From Heterobasidion occidentale (lineage: Eukaryota > Basidiomycota > Agaricomycetes > Russulales > Bondarzewiaceae), in assembly GCA_039111635.1 (NCBI GenBank), contig JBCAQO010000004.1, positions 2,542,001-2,606,000 on the forward strand: DNA of 64,000 bases. Reading direction: 5' to 3'. How positions within the stretch are numbered: position 1 is the first letter of the stretch; the number at the start of each line of letters is the position of its first letter. The notes beneath the pieces were generated by a model. That model did no database searches, was not told the DNA's origin, and saw only the letters and a program-made list of their open reading frames with translations. Made by a program: the position numbers and the translations under genes. Positions 24,286 to 35,906 of this stretch are shown here, piece after piece.

Positions 24286-26587
24286 TTAGTCCTCAAGGAA
24301 GAAGTAGTTGCCCGAGGCTAGAGGCGACAGATCAGAGAATGGCACAAAAAAACAGGAAGAAACTTACCCTTCTGTTCCCTGTCTTTGACACTGTGCAACT
24401 TGTTCACGCGAGGACGGTAGTTTGTAGGGTCGCGGCGGAAAGTAATCTCAAGCGACGCAAGGAATTTGTTCATACCAGTCACCAGCGATTGTGGTCTGCC
24501 CCATCCGAATCAGTACACTTGTAAGCTAGTCAAGTGTCAAAAGAACGTACGGTGTTGCGGTTGCAGCAATGGAAGGCTGACCCTCGAACACAATGACACG
24601 ATCAGCAAGATAAGTTGCCATGATGAAATCGTGCTCAATGACGAAGGCGGTCTTTTTAGCGTGGAGAATAAACCGCTTGATGACTTTGGATGCAATGATA
24701 CGCTGCTCAGAGTCCAAGAACCTTTCATACAACAAAGCGTTTAGATCGATTGAGTCGACATAACGATTTGCACTGAGGACTTACGAGCTGGGCTCATCAA
24801 GAAGATAAACCGACACGTTTGTCATGCCAAGGGCGAGCACAATGGCTACACGCTGCAGCTCTCCTCCAGAAAGGGTTTTGACATCCTGGTCCAAGATCGC
24901 CTCCAGCTTCATCGGCTTGATGACGTCCGTCTGGAACTGTGCGTGCATGAACGACTGCTTGATCCGCTTGAGGAGTAGCATTCGCACGCTGCCGGGGAAC
25001 TTTGGAGAGATCGTCTGCGGTTTCAGTGACACCGATAGATTCTGCTTGTCCGTCTCCACATCGGGCGTATCGCCTGCGAGCAGACGCACAAACGTCGTCT
25101 TGCCTGTCCCGTTCTCGCCCAACATGACGATAATCTCCGAGTCCGTAAACGAGCCTTCTTGGACGGTCAGCTTGAAGTCGCCGAGCGTCTTCGTCATACT
25201 CGGGTACGAATAGTGCCGCGTCTTGTCGATCAAGACTTCCTCTGCAGTCTCGACCATTTTAAATGACAGAGATTCCTCCCGGAACCGCAAGTTCTCCGTT
25301 GGAATGAAACCATCCAAGAAGATATTGATACCTGGCAGTGAGCCGATGTCAGCGGAGAACCCAGAGCAGTGGTGCCGAGCAAACCTTCTCGAACAGAATA
25401 GGGCATCGTTACGACACCGTACATAGACGGCTTGCCGTACAAGCAGCAAATGAAATCGGACAAGTAATCGAGAACGGACAAATCGTGCTCGACGGCTACG
25501 ACGTAGTTGTCCGGCTTCAACAGTTTTCGGATGACTTCAGCGGCCACCAACCGCTGTTTGACATCCAAGTAACTGGAGGGCTCATCAAACATATATCTGG
25601 AACACCTCTCAGCTCATGCCCACGAAAAGTGGCGGAAGGACACTCACACATCCGCCCGCTGAATGCACGACATCGCAATTGCAAACCTCTGAAGCTCTCC
25701 ACCAGAAAGATGGGTCACCTCGCGTGTGAGGACGTTGTTCAGCTCTAGATCATCACACAACTGCTGCTTGTTATCTAATTCGGCCTTCGAATCAAGCATT
25801 TGTGAGACCGTCATCGTTCCCTTGATGGCGCGAGGAATGTGATCGACATATTGGGGTTTGATGAGCGCTTTCAAGTTATCTTCGAGTACTTTCGTGAAGT
25901 AGTTTTGAAGTTCGGAGCCGCGGAAGTACTTCAAGATTTCTTGCCAATCAGGCGGATCCTGATCATCGCAAAATCGATCGAATTGTCGGTCAAGCGTCAA
26001 TGAAGCAAGAACGTAATGCACGCACATCGTAACGGCCAAGATTTGGCTTCAGCTTCCCCGCCAAAATCTTGAGCGCCGTACTCTTCCCAATACCGTTCGT
26101 TCCCACCAATCCAAGGACCTGACCTGGTCGTGGTGTGGGAAGTCGATGAAGCTTGAAAGAGTTTGCAGTATACCGATGTGTTACTTCTGCAGCAAGATTT
26201 GTTGGGAGATTGATAATTGCGATCGCCTCGAACGGACATCTGCGTATATTTTCTCGGTCAAGCAGGTCAGACAAAGCGATTGTGAGCGCACTTCTTTACA
26301 CAGATACCACATCCGATACAGAGGAACTCAGAGATGAAGGCGATCTTGTCTGAGGGCTTGACCTCGATACAGAGTTTGCCTGCAGCAGACACCAGTTCAC
26401 AAAATTAAATTATGAACATCAAACAGAGACGCACCCATTTTTACTACAGGACATGACTACACACTGAATAAGTTCTGCGACACATGCTCCGCATCTATAA
26501 ACGCACCTTTTTACATTCCTGAGCACAACGCTTTGGTTTACATTTGTTCGAGTCAACAATGGCGATGCGAGTTATTTTGTCGGCCAT
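24286..26587 (-). CDS. RLI1: ABC protein RLI1/ABCE1, ribosome recycling factor
   Basis: Ten exons: 26587-26507, 26456-26435, 26379-26292, 26239-26026, 25958-25648, 25596-25385, 25331-24785, 24721-24551, 24495-24368, 24317-24286; 601 residues. The N-terminal iron-sulfur domain has both 4Fe-4S clusters ([16 protein letters not shown] and [15 protein letters not shown]). NBD1 has Walker [10 protein letters not shown] (110-118), signature [10 protein letters not shown] and Walker [16 protein letters not shown]2 has GENGTGKTT (381-389), [10 protein letters not shown] and VYLLDEPSS followed by F/YLDSEQR. The C-terminus ends GNYFFLED. The protein splits post-termination ribosomes and is essential in eukaryotes. 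Exon 2 is only 22 nt. All phases agree, and no frame error is visible across 1.8 kb of coding sequence. It is divergent from the parvulin gene, with 177 bp between the start codons. Confidence 0.97.
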
Positions 26588-26764
26588 GACTGCAATGATG
26601 GCAGTGACGAGGGTTACAAGCACAACAGGGTAGAGAGATAGAGGCCCACTAGTAGACGCAAGAGTGAGAGGCCTGAATTTTCCTGACACATCAAATCGGG
26701 CATTGGCCACGTGCAATTCCTCTCGCCTGATTGGACCGTCTCTTCAGCCCAACTGCCATCTACG
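26588..26764. promoter_or_regulatory. Short bidirectional promoter RLI1/parvulin
   Basis: Only 177 bp separate the start codons of two divergent housekeeping genes, so both core promoters must lie here or inside the leaders. No TATA element is evident, as usual for such genes. Confidence 0.5.
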
Positions 26765-27428
26765 ATGGCCAAGAAATCGTCAGGGTCTGCTTCGAATGAC
26801 AAGAAACCAATCAGCAAGAAGGCAGGCGATAAGAAGACATCAAAGGGTGCCGACGCCGATGGCGACAAGGCAGGGGACTTTACGCGTCATTCTGTGCGTA
26901 CCCATTTGTGACGCCTTCGTGTAGGGCAAGGGTGCGTTGAAGGCAGCAAATGCCATTAATGTCCGCCACATCCTCTGCGAAAAACATTCTCGAGCGTCGG
27001 AAGCACTACAGAAGATTCAGGTATGTTTGAAGTCCTCTTCTTATGGGACGCTTGTGGGGTGGGTTTGCCATCCCTGATGCCTTTGCCCTGCAACCAGGAG
27101 GGTGAACGTTTCGACAAGGTCGCACAGGAGTACTCGGAGGACAAGGCGAAAGGTATCTGGACTCCTTGTGCCCTTGTCATTTTTGATCATCTTAGAAATT
27201 CTAGCCGGAGGTAGCTTGGGCTGGATGAACAGAGGTTCAATGGTGGTTCGTCTCGGTCTCCGAAACATGTCATCGCTGTCCGCGCTTACTTTGATTTAAT
27301 CCACTCAGGGCCCATTCCAGGAAGCTGCATTTGCCCTGCAGCCATCTACCGTTGACAAACCAATCCTCTCTTCCCTCGTGAAAACAAACTTTGGATACCA
27401 CATAATTATGGTAGAAGGCCGACGTTAA
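26765..27428 (+). CDS. PIN4: Parvulin-type peptidyl-prolyl isomerase (Par14/PIN4-like)
   Basis: Five exons, 26765-26893, 26925-27020, 27098-27152, 27205-27245 and 27309-27428, give 146 residues. A Lys/Ser-rich basic tail of about 40 residues comes first, as in Par14. The parvulin domain follows: [49 protein letters not shown] and [14 protein letters not shown] at the end. The active-site pair His/Asp-type positions and the FGYHII core are present. There is no WW domain, so it is not Pin1/Ess1. Par14 homologues act in pre-rRNA processing and the nucleus. The first intron is very short (31 nt, 26894-26924) but has consensus ends, and its removal is required for phase. Confidence 0.93.
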
Positions 27429-27537
27429 ACTGATTCTTCGACTTACTGGTGGATCTTTGTAACATTTCATTTTATCGTTTGACTCGAAATTATATTCCGC
27501 TGAGCCATATAGATTACACCGAGCAATGTTTAAACAT

Positions 27538-27715
27538 GGCCGCCTGGCGAAATGGCATCGCGTCTGACTACGATCTTATGCAATTCGACAACGCGTGCCG
27601 TGGCTGAAGTGTCCTGAAAAGGAAGGTTGCTTACACCGTTGGAGAATATTGACCCTCGCAGGAAACGAACCCTCGCCACGAGTGGAGACTGCAGGTTCGA
27701 CCCCTGCGGTGGTCA
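27538..27715 (+). tRNA. Candidate tRNA-Arg(ACG) with a long intron
   Basis: The 5' half is well formed: acceptor GGCCGCC (27538-27544), TG, D stem GCGA/TCGC (27547-27561) and anticodon arm TCTGA-CT-ACG-A (27563-27573). The 3' half has a T arm GCAGG-TTCGACC-CCTGC (27691-27707) and acceptor strand GGTGGTC (27708-27714), which pairs with the 5' strand in all seven positions (two G-U), then A. A pol III T-run (27723-27726) follows. The A box (TGGCGAAATGG) and B box (GGTTCGACCCC) are present. The halves are separated by about 107 nt, which would be an intron after base 37. The 3' anticodon strand (GTGGA) pairs imperfectly with TCTGA (one mismatch), so this is either an intron-bearing gene or a damaged copy. 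Anticodon ACG is read from the 5' half. Confidence 0.5.
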
Positions 27716-27945
27716 TTCATCCTTTTGAGCTTTGCATTAGTTTTTGACTTTCAGTTCAGTGCAAATGTATCCGTATTTTTTGGTCCATAACTGAATGTCA
27801 CTCGAGCTCACATCTTGGCCGATGGATGGCCTAACATTATTAGAGTACATCCCCGTACAATAGAAGATAATAGAACCAAAATACTACAAGGTCCCCATCA
27901 TTAGGCGACATGAAAACATGAAGTGAGAAACGTCTAGCTGGGTGA

Positions 27946-30900
27946 TTATAATGTCTTTCCCGGCGTTGTCATTGAGTCTGACCTAGCATCACGTCGTCCC
28001 AGGTAGGCGGTCAGATCCTCAGAACTACGCAAGTTCAAGCCCTGCGCTAAACGGGGTGTAGACGTTGCTGAGGTGGCGGAAGATGAGATATCTGGAGACG
28101 GAATCGCAGATGAAAAAGAGGGAATGTTGGGAGGGGGTGCTTGGGAATAATCATATGGGAACGGGCCCTGAGGCCAGACATAGGGCGTCGCCGTTAGCGA
28201 GAACGCATCGGGCCTGCTTGTCCTTGTCTCAACGCCGCCTGCGGTCGCGGAAGGATCTGGGTGTACCCATCTACTGGCGTAGCGAAGACGCCTGAGACAG
28301 GCATATGCTTGCGTGCCCGAGTGTCTTGACCAGATGGGCTGTCACCGCTGACTGCCGAAGGTTGTATGCCTGTATCAACTTCTGCAGGGGCGGTCACGCT
28401 TGCATTGGGAGAGATGATGCCGGTGCCAGGGAGCTCAGGAATATTCGTCCACCCTTCATTATTTTCAGGTGTTGGAGAGCGTTTAGGTGCACCAGCTGCT
28501 ACTCGCTCAAGGTCCATATCCTTGAGATTCGTCTTGTAGAAAGCATTGACCTGAATCGTTGTCTGTTCAGTACATATAATATATTAGACTAGAGTCATAT
28601 CGGTAGAGGAGGCGATTGAGGATGACCTTGTTAGGCATGGATGCTGCGATGCGTTTGAAGTCATCGCCATGCTGAGCAAGGAGTTGCAAAAACAAAGCTG
28701 AGAACAAACTATGTGAGCGTTTGAGAACAGCGACGTAGCTTATGAAACGCACATTTGTCTTCGTCGGACCAGTAGACGTTGAGGCTGGTGGATTTTCGGC
28801 GAGCAGAAGACTCATTGTGGTCAATAAATTTCATCTCAGATAACGAGCTCTCTGGGGGAGTTGATGCAACGATGGCTGTTGTCTTGGGTTTTCGACCTCG
28901 CCTTCGTTTCGCAGGTCTCGGTTCAACATCCTGGACATACAAACATGTTCCTTAGCATTCGCACGCAATCACGGCGAGGGGAACCCACCGTAGCATCAGC
29001 ATCAGCATCCTCCTGTTCTACAGCCAGAGAAGTAGGGACGGTTCTCTGTGCAGCTGTTCTTCGTCGTTTTGGGCGAGCATCCATTTCCGGGTCTGGTGTT
29101 GGAGTCGACACGGGCGTAGGTTCAACTTGTGTCGTCTGCGCGGTGCTCTTTCTTGGGGCCCTCCTTGTCTCCACTCCCCTGCGCCTTCGTCCACCCCTTC
29201 CAGAGGACGTGTCTTTCGACACCTCCGCATCGTGCTGTCGGATATCAGCCAAGAGAGCGTTACCCTTCTTTTTCCCGGTGCCTTTGCCTCCGCGCTTCTT
29301 CTTTCCGGGAGCGTATCGCAGGATGACCTCGCGGAAGTCGATCAATCGCTTCTTGTGCATGTAATAAAATTGCACACATTGAGCTTGTGACTTGTGGGGT
29401 AAACTCTTGGCGATGATTCCGAACTGCTTCGGATGCGCAGCAAACTTCTCGAAGAATTCTTGTTGCTCTTCGTCTGTCCATGCCGCAACACTGGGACTAG
29501 GATCATAGAACGCGGCAGGGTTTTCCACAAGATTGTTTGTATCGTCAAACAGTGCGTCGACCCTTCCATGCGTGACCGAGATCATGTCGGGAATGACAGC
29601 GATGTTACGAAGAGCTAGATGAGCCGGGTCTGTCAAGTCCTCATTGCCCAAGCTTGCGATGATCTGCTCCATCTCTAAGTCTGAGCGGACAGCATCTCCG
29701 AGCACAGCAGCTGATCGACGAGTCGTCCGCCCCGAAACAGTCGCCATTTCGTCCCCCGGGTTTGTCTGACCCTGACTATCAAGCAGAGCGCAATGCGCAA
29801 CCCACGAGTCGTGAAGCTCTGCATATTCCTTCCGAAGCCGCTTCGTCTTCTCTTGTACTGTTTCTTGGCGTTCAGATATGCGCTGGACCAAGGTGGGGCG
29901 AAGCTCATGAAATCTTCGGACCCTAACAGCACCACGTTCACCTGTCATCATCTCCTGGATCAAAGCTTCTGGGGATGTGGAGGAAGCTGGAGGCTGCTCG
30001 GCGATGGCCTTGTTCGATAAAAGTACAGGGTCAACACGCTCCTCGCGAGATTGGTGGTCAAACTGTTGTCGCGCTGCTACAACTACTCGCAGAGCCTCCT
30101 GTAATGACCTTGCTTCCCCGACAAAAGGAACAAAGTTCGATGGAACTACAGGCATTGGAAGCTGATGTGAGAGCTGATCTGGAGGCTGGTTGACAATAAG
30201 GTCCACAGGTTTCAAAGAGGTCTCCACAACCGTATCCCCTATCACAGCTTCTTGCAGTTCATTCGCCAGAGGAATGACAATGACGTCTGGTGGTACACGC
30301 GGAGGGGAAGGGGTTCTCAAGTTGGAAAAATGATCGCCGGAAGATAAGGGGGAGGAACCGTGCTGTTGATCGTTGGACTCGTCAGCTCGCTCGACATGAA
30401 TAAGAGGATCCTCTGAGATTGCTATCGTGGGAAGGTCTGCGAGAACAACGAGGGGAGATGGTGGGACTGTGCTTGCTACAGAGTCCCCTCGCATCGGTGT
30501 CTCATCGCATCTTGTTTCTTCAACTTGTAGCTGGGCACTTTGATCTATCATTTCGAGAACCTGTTCGGCTGGGCCAGATGCTTTCTCCGTAGAGGGCTCT
30601 TGAGGCAATGAATTCACAGCAGGTGATGAAGAGCGAAGAGGTGATTGGGTGGTATTGTCTTGGTGTTTTTCCTCAAGTGACAAGTTATTCTCAGGGGAGG
30701 TTCGGTGGGTATATCGTCGCCTGCAGAAAGTTGGAGATGGTGGAAGTTCAGGATGTGTTAGGAAAGCCTACCTTGCAAAACTGTTACCTCACTGAGACAT
30801 TTTTGCTTGTCTACTAGGGGAGGCTCAAGGACGTCGCGGCTGCTCCATCCTGTAGGAGTGATGTGTGCTGGAGATGCGGGGCGGGGCGGCAAGGAAGGGT

Positions 30901-32306
30901 GAGATGGAAGCTGGAGCGAAGGTCGAGGTCGCCTGCGTGACTTTCTGGGCTTAGTCGGTTCGCCCGATCGAACGGCGGATGTGGCAGAAAGGCCGGTCGA
31001 GGAGTGTCTTAGACCTTCGTTTGATACCCTAAGCCCTACCTTTCTCCTTCGAGAACCCTCAGGCTTGTTTCGGGAATCTACGTTTCGAGAGAATCCACTA
31101 TATGAAGCTGATTGAAGATGGGAGGTTGTTGGGAGCATCGACAATTTACGAGCGCCACTTCGAGAGTCGGTGGAAGAGCACGAAGAAGATCGGCTCCGAG
31201 GTGGTCTTCGTGATGAGAGTCTTGGTTCGACAGAAGAAGGGGGTGAAGGCGACCGCGTGTAGTACTCTCTAGAAGTGGAGCGATCTCGATATCTGGGTTC
31301 CCAGTGAGAGCCACCAGGATGAGGCCCAACGGGAGATGGTGACCGGACAGAAGGAGGTGAGCTGCTAACAGACCTATCACGGCTGAGATATCGTGAGTCA
31401 AGATGATCCGAGTGCCCATGGGATGGATGTGTAGCAAAGGTGGGAGAACGTATCTCTCGTCTGTTGATACCTACTGGATTGAATGGGGGCTCTGGGGTGT
31501 AAGAAGGGCGCCACGGATGGGAATCATCATACTGAGGTCTGTAGGTATCAGATTGGCGCGGATAGCGGAAGTCGGTACGTTGATGGGTGAGGGAGGGAGA
31601 CGAGGGTCGATAAAAGTCACCCGAGGGATGATAAGAGGAATGATCCTCGCGGGACGGTCGTTCGGGAGACAGTGGCCTTGAACGATTGTCTACATGTCGA
31701 TCAGATGGCAAGGCGCGTTCTGTTCCTGGGCTGCAAAAGCGGCGATATTAGACTCAAACAAGGACAAGGGCGTGAAGCTGACGCCAGCCACAACTTACAC
31801 GTGTGTTTGTTTCCAGGCGTCGGATGGCTCAAACATTCGCTCTGCCATTGTGTCACGACGCCCTCTATTTCGTGCAACTGGTGAGGGCGGATTCCGCCTA
31901 TCAGGCCACGAAGACCCATGGGACGATGGCCAAGGGTTCGTACGAGCCCGACCGCCTGCGTGTCGTGGTGGCTCATAGTGATCTGGCGAAGGCGTTCGAG
32001 GGCGGTAAGAACGGTCGTTACGCCACGAATCAGGCCGATAGACATTTGGGTAGTCGGATGCTGCTTGAGCGGGAACATAACGGTCATATCCTGGACGAAA
32101 ACGGGAGGGGCCAGGCGAAGGAGATCTGCGACTATCGAGAAGATGAGGGGGACGCTATGATATGCACCATTCGTCAGTACGAGAACATGCGAGTTGAGAA
32201 CGCAAAATCTGACATCGTAGTCCGCTCGCGGGAGTCCACCCATGCGAGTGTCGTTCTTCGCAGACTGAGGGCTGTAAGAGGACTTCTCAAAATTTCCCGA
32301 AGACAT
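27946..32306 (-). CDS. SNT1: SANT-domain corepressor, Snt1/NCoR-like (Set3 complex)
   Basis: Exons 32306-32202, 32154-31799, 31730-30772, 30720-28989, 28930-28753, 28697-28627, 28562-28267 and 28213-27946; about 1321 residues. The N-terminal 450 residues are Ser/Arg/Pro/Tyr-rich and disordered. A coiled region follows, with a long Glu/Arg-rich helix and a SANT domain (AAWTDEEQQEFFEKFAAHPK, KSLPHKSQAQCVQFYYMHKK) of the type in NCoR/SMRT and yeast Snt1. A basic linker and a second Myb/SANT domain (VYWSDEDK..LLAQHGDDFKRIA..NKTTIQVNAFY) come next. The C-terminus ends with NLRSSEDLTAYLGRRD and a short tail. Snt1 scaffolds the Set3 histone deacetylase complex. Two details matter. The last intron (28266-28214, 53 nt) is needed to reach the true C-terminus. 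At the start of exon 4 the frame changes inside a run of four C (about 30697-30700), consistent with one lost C. Confidence 0.85.
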
Positions 32307-32654
32307 AATGAGAGGGACACAAATATGCGGTTGGCACGTCGGGAAGCAGAAATCGCCAAGATAGGGAGTAAGTCCAGGTCTAAGACAGTTAGTTAATGAG
32401 ACCTATAGTGATACCAGAGTAATTATGAGACACAAAAAGAGGTACATGCGCAAAGTCAGAGGGAGGAGAACATATGGTTTCAACTCGAGCAGTTGGTGCC
32501 ACACGTTTAGATGGCGCTTCAACCTCAGCCATCAGCCACCTGCAGCCACCTGCGCTACTTCTTCCACGCCTTGTATCTTCTGACTTGTACTTTCTGACTT
32601 GTATCTTCTGAAATCACTACGGTCGGCTTACCCTGAATTTGCATCTCATCATCT
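32307..32654. promoter_or_regulatory. Divergent promoter region SNT1/PIG-S
   Basis: Shared 348-bp upstream region of two divergent genes. It contains repeated short words (ccacctgc twice near 32537-32553, and cttgtat/cttctgac repeats at 32570-32610). No TATA box is clear. Confidence 0.45.
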
Positions 32655-34579
32655 ATGGACCATGCAGCACCGTCATCTCAGAAATCAGAGAAGTTACCTT
32701 TCGAACAGACCAAAGTTCGAAGAACTATCCTCATATCTTACTGGATCGTCGTTCTGCTCGCGGTCCCATTGTGGTGGTATACAACCAGCATCGAAAGACT
32801 CTCGCTTCCTGTATCTCGCATCAACTTTCAGCGGGGAAAAGAGGTCGCGCATCTTGCTGTATCATACCTCGTTTGACTTCCTGATGACTCTTTAGCTCAA
32901 GTTTCCATTGCATGTAAAGCTCGACACCTCAGCTGCTGGCTTGGACGCAGAAGCACTTTCCAGGGATGTGCAAGCAGCGTTTGATGTTGCAGCCAGTAGC
33001 TTTAGGCATCTAGACATCAAAGTCAGTGCGCTGCATGGTCAGTCGCGCAGTATCTCGGCCAAAACAGTCTGGAGTTGACAGTGACTGAAGGTATCCTCAG
33101 CCCAAATGTGTATGGCGTCTCGGTAGTTTCAGGGCTTGAGGAACCTGTCGTCGAAGGCAGGCGTCTTTCAATACCATCCCTGCAAGGTTGGTGCTGGAAT
33201 TGTACTTGTCGTCACACTCACATCATACCTATCATGCATCATAGTATCCCATATTCCTCAACTACTTACTTCGCTTTGCGCTCCATCTTCTTCACCCTCC
33301 GGCTCCGGGAGCGCTAGTCACCTTGTCGCCAAATACGCTTCGCATTACCGACTTGCCTTTACAGTCCTCAACGAGGATGCCGCGGATGGGAAAGCAGTAA
33401 TCGGATGGGATGTCCGTAATTCTATCTCACGTCAGTCCTCATGTCTCCGCCTTCTATTCAACAAAATCACTGTCATTCATCTTCTTACTGTCAGGACATC
33501 TCTCTTCTCTTCTCCACCGCATCTCGGTCCTACACAACTTCACCATCGAGAGCCAAGTCCGGTACCATGCACCCTTAGCGTTTGAACCTCACCATGTCGG
33601 TCTTGATAATGAAGGCATCTATGGTCTGACGCAGGACGATCTCAAAGTTTTTGTTAATTCCGCGGAATGGACGCTGTGTCAGTGGTTTCCATGTTTCATC
33701 TTTGATTTGGGTTTCATCTTATCATGTTCAGCGTCAAGCGCGTCCGACGACCCTGTGCTCCATTTCATCTTGTTTATCCCTTCCGCCTCCCATACCCCGT
33801 TGAGGATACTCGATGCAAACAGTGAGCTACATCAAATTCAGATTGAGCTAATCTCATGTTACTGTCATTGAGACAAACCGACGTCCTCAAACGCTTTCAT
33901 CCTTCCACAATGGGGTGGTGTTGTCCTCTTCAACCTCCAGTCGGATCTTGCTCCTCAGACATTCCTGACCACATCCGATCTTGACCAAGTTTTCTCGATT
34001 TTCCGCTTGCAACTGCTCACTCTGCTCGGCGTGCCAAGCCTTCCGCCAAACATCGTACCTGCCGATCCCAGCAACCCTCTAACAGACTGGCAACTTGACT
34101 CTCTATATCGACAACGGGCAATCGAAAACGCCTTCAGCAGTAAGGAGACGCTGGAAAGCATCGCCAAGCTTGTCAATGAAATCCCCAACATGCCCCTGGG
34201 ACAGGACGTAAGGGGTGATGTTCAGGATGCTTTGACAGCGCTGGAAAAGGTTTTTAGACCTTAGACTGTCCATGATTATCTCTGACCGTATTTTTCGAAT
34301 TAGGTTTATCCAGCAGCTATAAATTCGCCCACACTTGCGCTACAGTATTCCAGTCGAGCGCTCACGCTCGCATCTCGTGCCTTCTTCAACCCTGGTATGC
34401 TCGCGCTGCTATACTTCCCCGCTGAGCACAAGTACGCTGTCTACACGCCCCTTTTCGCTCCTGTGGCCGTACCATTACTGGCCACTGCTTTCAGAGAGTG
34501 GAAAAAGGCACGCGCGCGGAAAGGTACAGACAAACAAGCAGAAGAAAAAGATGCTCCTGCCCGTGACTGGGAACAATAG
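32655..34579 (+). CDS. GPI17: GPI transamidase subunit PIG-S/Gpi17
   Basis: Eight exons, 32655-32843, 32896-33037, 33082-33186, 33245-33430, 33495-33677, 33732-33821, 33873-34249 and 34304-34579; 515 residues. An N-terminal membrane segment (about 24-43, WIVVLLAVPLWWY), a large luminal domain and a second membrane segment near the C-terminus (VYTPLFAPVAVPLLATAF) followed by a basic tail match PIG-S. Family-like blocks are FTIESQVRYHAPLAFEP, LTQDDLKVFVNSAEWTL, NAFILPQWGGVVLFN and FRLQLLTLLGVP. PIG-S is a non-catalytic subunit of the ER transamidase that attaches GPI anchors. The intron at 33038-33081 (44 nt, gtcagt...gacag) is the weakest call. It restores phase, but the local protein sequence is not well conserved in memory, so the junction could differ. 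Confidence 0.88.
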
Positions 34580-34947
34580 ACACAATTCGTGTGGATTGTA
34601 TCCTTTGGACTTCGATCTTGAGACTGGTCGGTAGATTCCGATTCCCTCTGGAGAGATGGGTTTACACATGAAGAACATTCCTAAATATGACGTATGCGGT
34701 AACAGTGTGAGCCTGACAAGTGAGAGAGATGACAGAAGCTAGAGACACATCAGACAACATGACGAGTGACACAGAACGAGCGAAAGATCAGGCGAGGGGG
34801 GAAACGTATGATGTATCAGCAACAGCACCGAAGCAAAGCTACAACTCAGTCCATCAGCGACATCCTCTACCCTTCGTATGTGTTTTCCAAGCGCTCATGC
34901 CAATGCGCTATCTCTTCTGACCACACCCTCCAACCTTGCCGTGGGTT
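34580..34947. other. Intergenic between convergent genes
   Basis: 3' flanks of PIG-S and NAC beta. No feature is recognised. Confidence 0.5.
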
Positions 34948-35659
34948 TTAGTTGAGTTCCTCGAGTGTGTTGCTCTCTTTCGCCGCCTCCTCCACATCGA
35001 AGTTCTCGACAAGGTCAGGAACGTCATCGTCGTCGTCATCCGCGCCCGCGTTGGCTTGCCTCTGTTGGCCTTGCTGAATGGCCTGGTACGATTCGGCGAG
35101 TTTACGGAGCGATGCGAGGGAGTCGGGGCCGAGTTGGTTGAGAATGCCAGGGACGAGTTCAGTGAGCTCCTTAACCTGACCGGCACCGTAGATCGCGAAC
35201 GTGTTGGCAGAGACGGCAGCGTGCACTACACAGAATCGGTGAGCGACCGAAGACACATAGGCGCTTGGTACAGAGAACACATCAACAGACTCTCCAGGAT
35301 TAGAAGCGATGTGCATCCTTTTTCACTCCTCGGACCTGCAGAAGTATTCGCGCTCACCTTTTGGCGCGTTGAAGTGCAGGACATTCCCATCCTCCCTGAA
35401 CATGTTCACCTCCTCAACACCCTGGATCGGCTGCACGTTCAGTTTTTTGAGCGCGCCCTGGAGCTTTTTGTCGTCCTGAGCATTGGACGGCTTGGTTTTC
35501 CGCACTACCTTGCGGCGCATCGTCCCCTTCCCGCCTGCGTGCGGTGAGTATCGGATATGCCCATCAGGCACGAATCGCGCGATTTTTTGAAGGTGAAGAC
35601 ACACCGATCCTGTTGGCCGCGGCCTGAGCCTGCAGCTTCGCCAATTTTGCAGTGTCCAT
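34948..35659 (-). CDS. EGD1: Nascent polypeptide-associated complex subunit beta
   Basis: Three exons, 35659-35605, 35534-35358 and 35225-34948, give 169 residues. The N-terminal ribosome-binding region ([21 protein letters not shown], then VVRKTK) has the basic GKGTxRRK motif. The NAC domain follows ([40 protein letters not shown]), then an acidic Asp/Glu tail ([16 protein letters not shown]). The beta subunit pairs with NAC alpha, which is not in this window, and contacts nascent chains at the ribosome exit tunnel. The second intron is 132 nt, long for this window, and carries no stop in one frame, so intron retention would lengthen the protein. The gene is divergent from the GNAT gene (247 bp between start codons). 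Confidence 0.96.
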
Positions 35660-35906
35660 GATTTTGTTTACGGGACGAGGATCGGGGAGACCGTGCGGCG
35701 CTTGGGCTGACGAGAGTCCGTCGTGAAAAGATCAAGGTTTGTGTGCAAATACGTGCAAATATCATCTCTTTCCTACTTTCCGCTTTGGGACGCCCTCCTT
35801 CGCCTTCGAGTCACAACGGTCTCAAGGTGCGTTGAAATTTCTCGCAAAACTCGGTCAGGCTATCCTGACTGATTCTGACGGTCTTATCAGTGTATATAAC
35901 AGCAAG

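Noticed and set aside
28194..28216. Apparent frameshift near the SNT1 C-terminus
   Set aside because: A 53-nt intron (28266-28214, gtacac...aagcag) restores the frame and gives a conserved C-terminus, so no error is needed here.
31701..32306. 200-codon open frame from the SNT1 start
   Set aside because: Only its first 35 residues are real. Beyond that the true exon 2 lies in another frame after a splice at 32201-32155.
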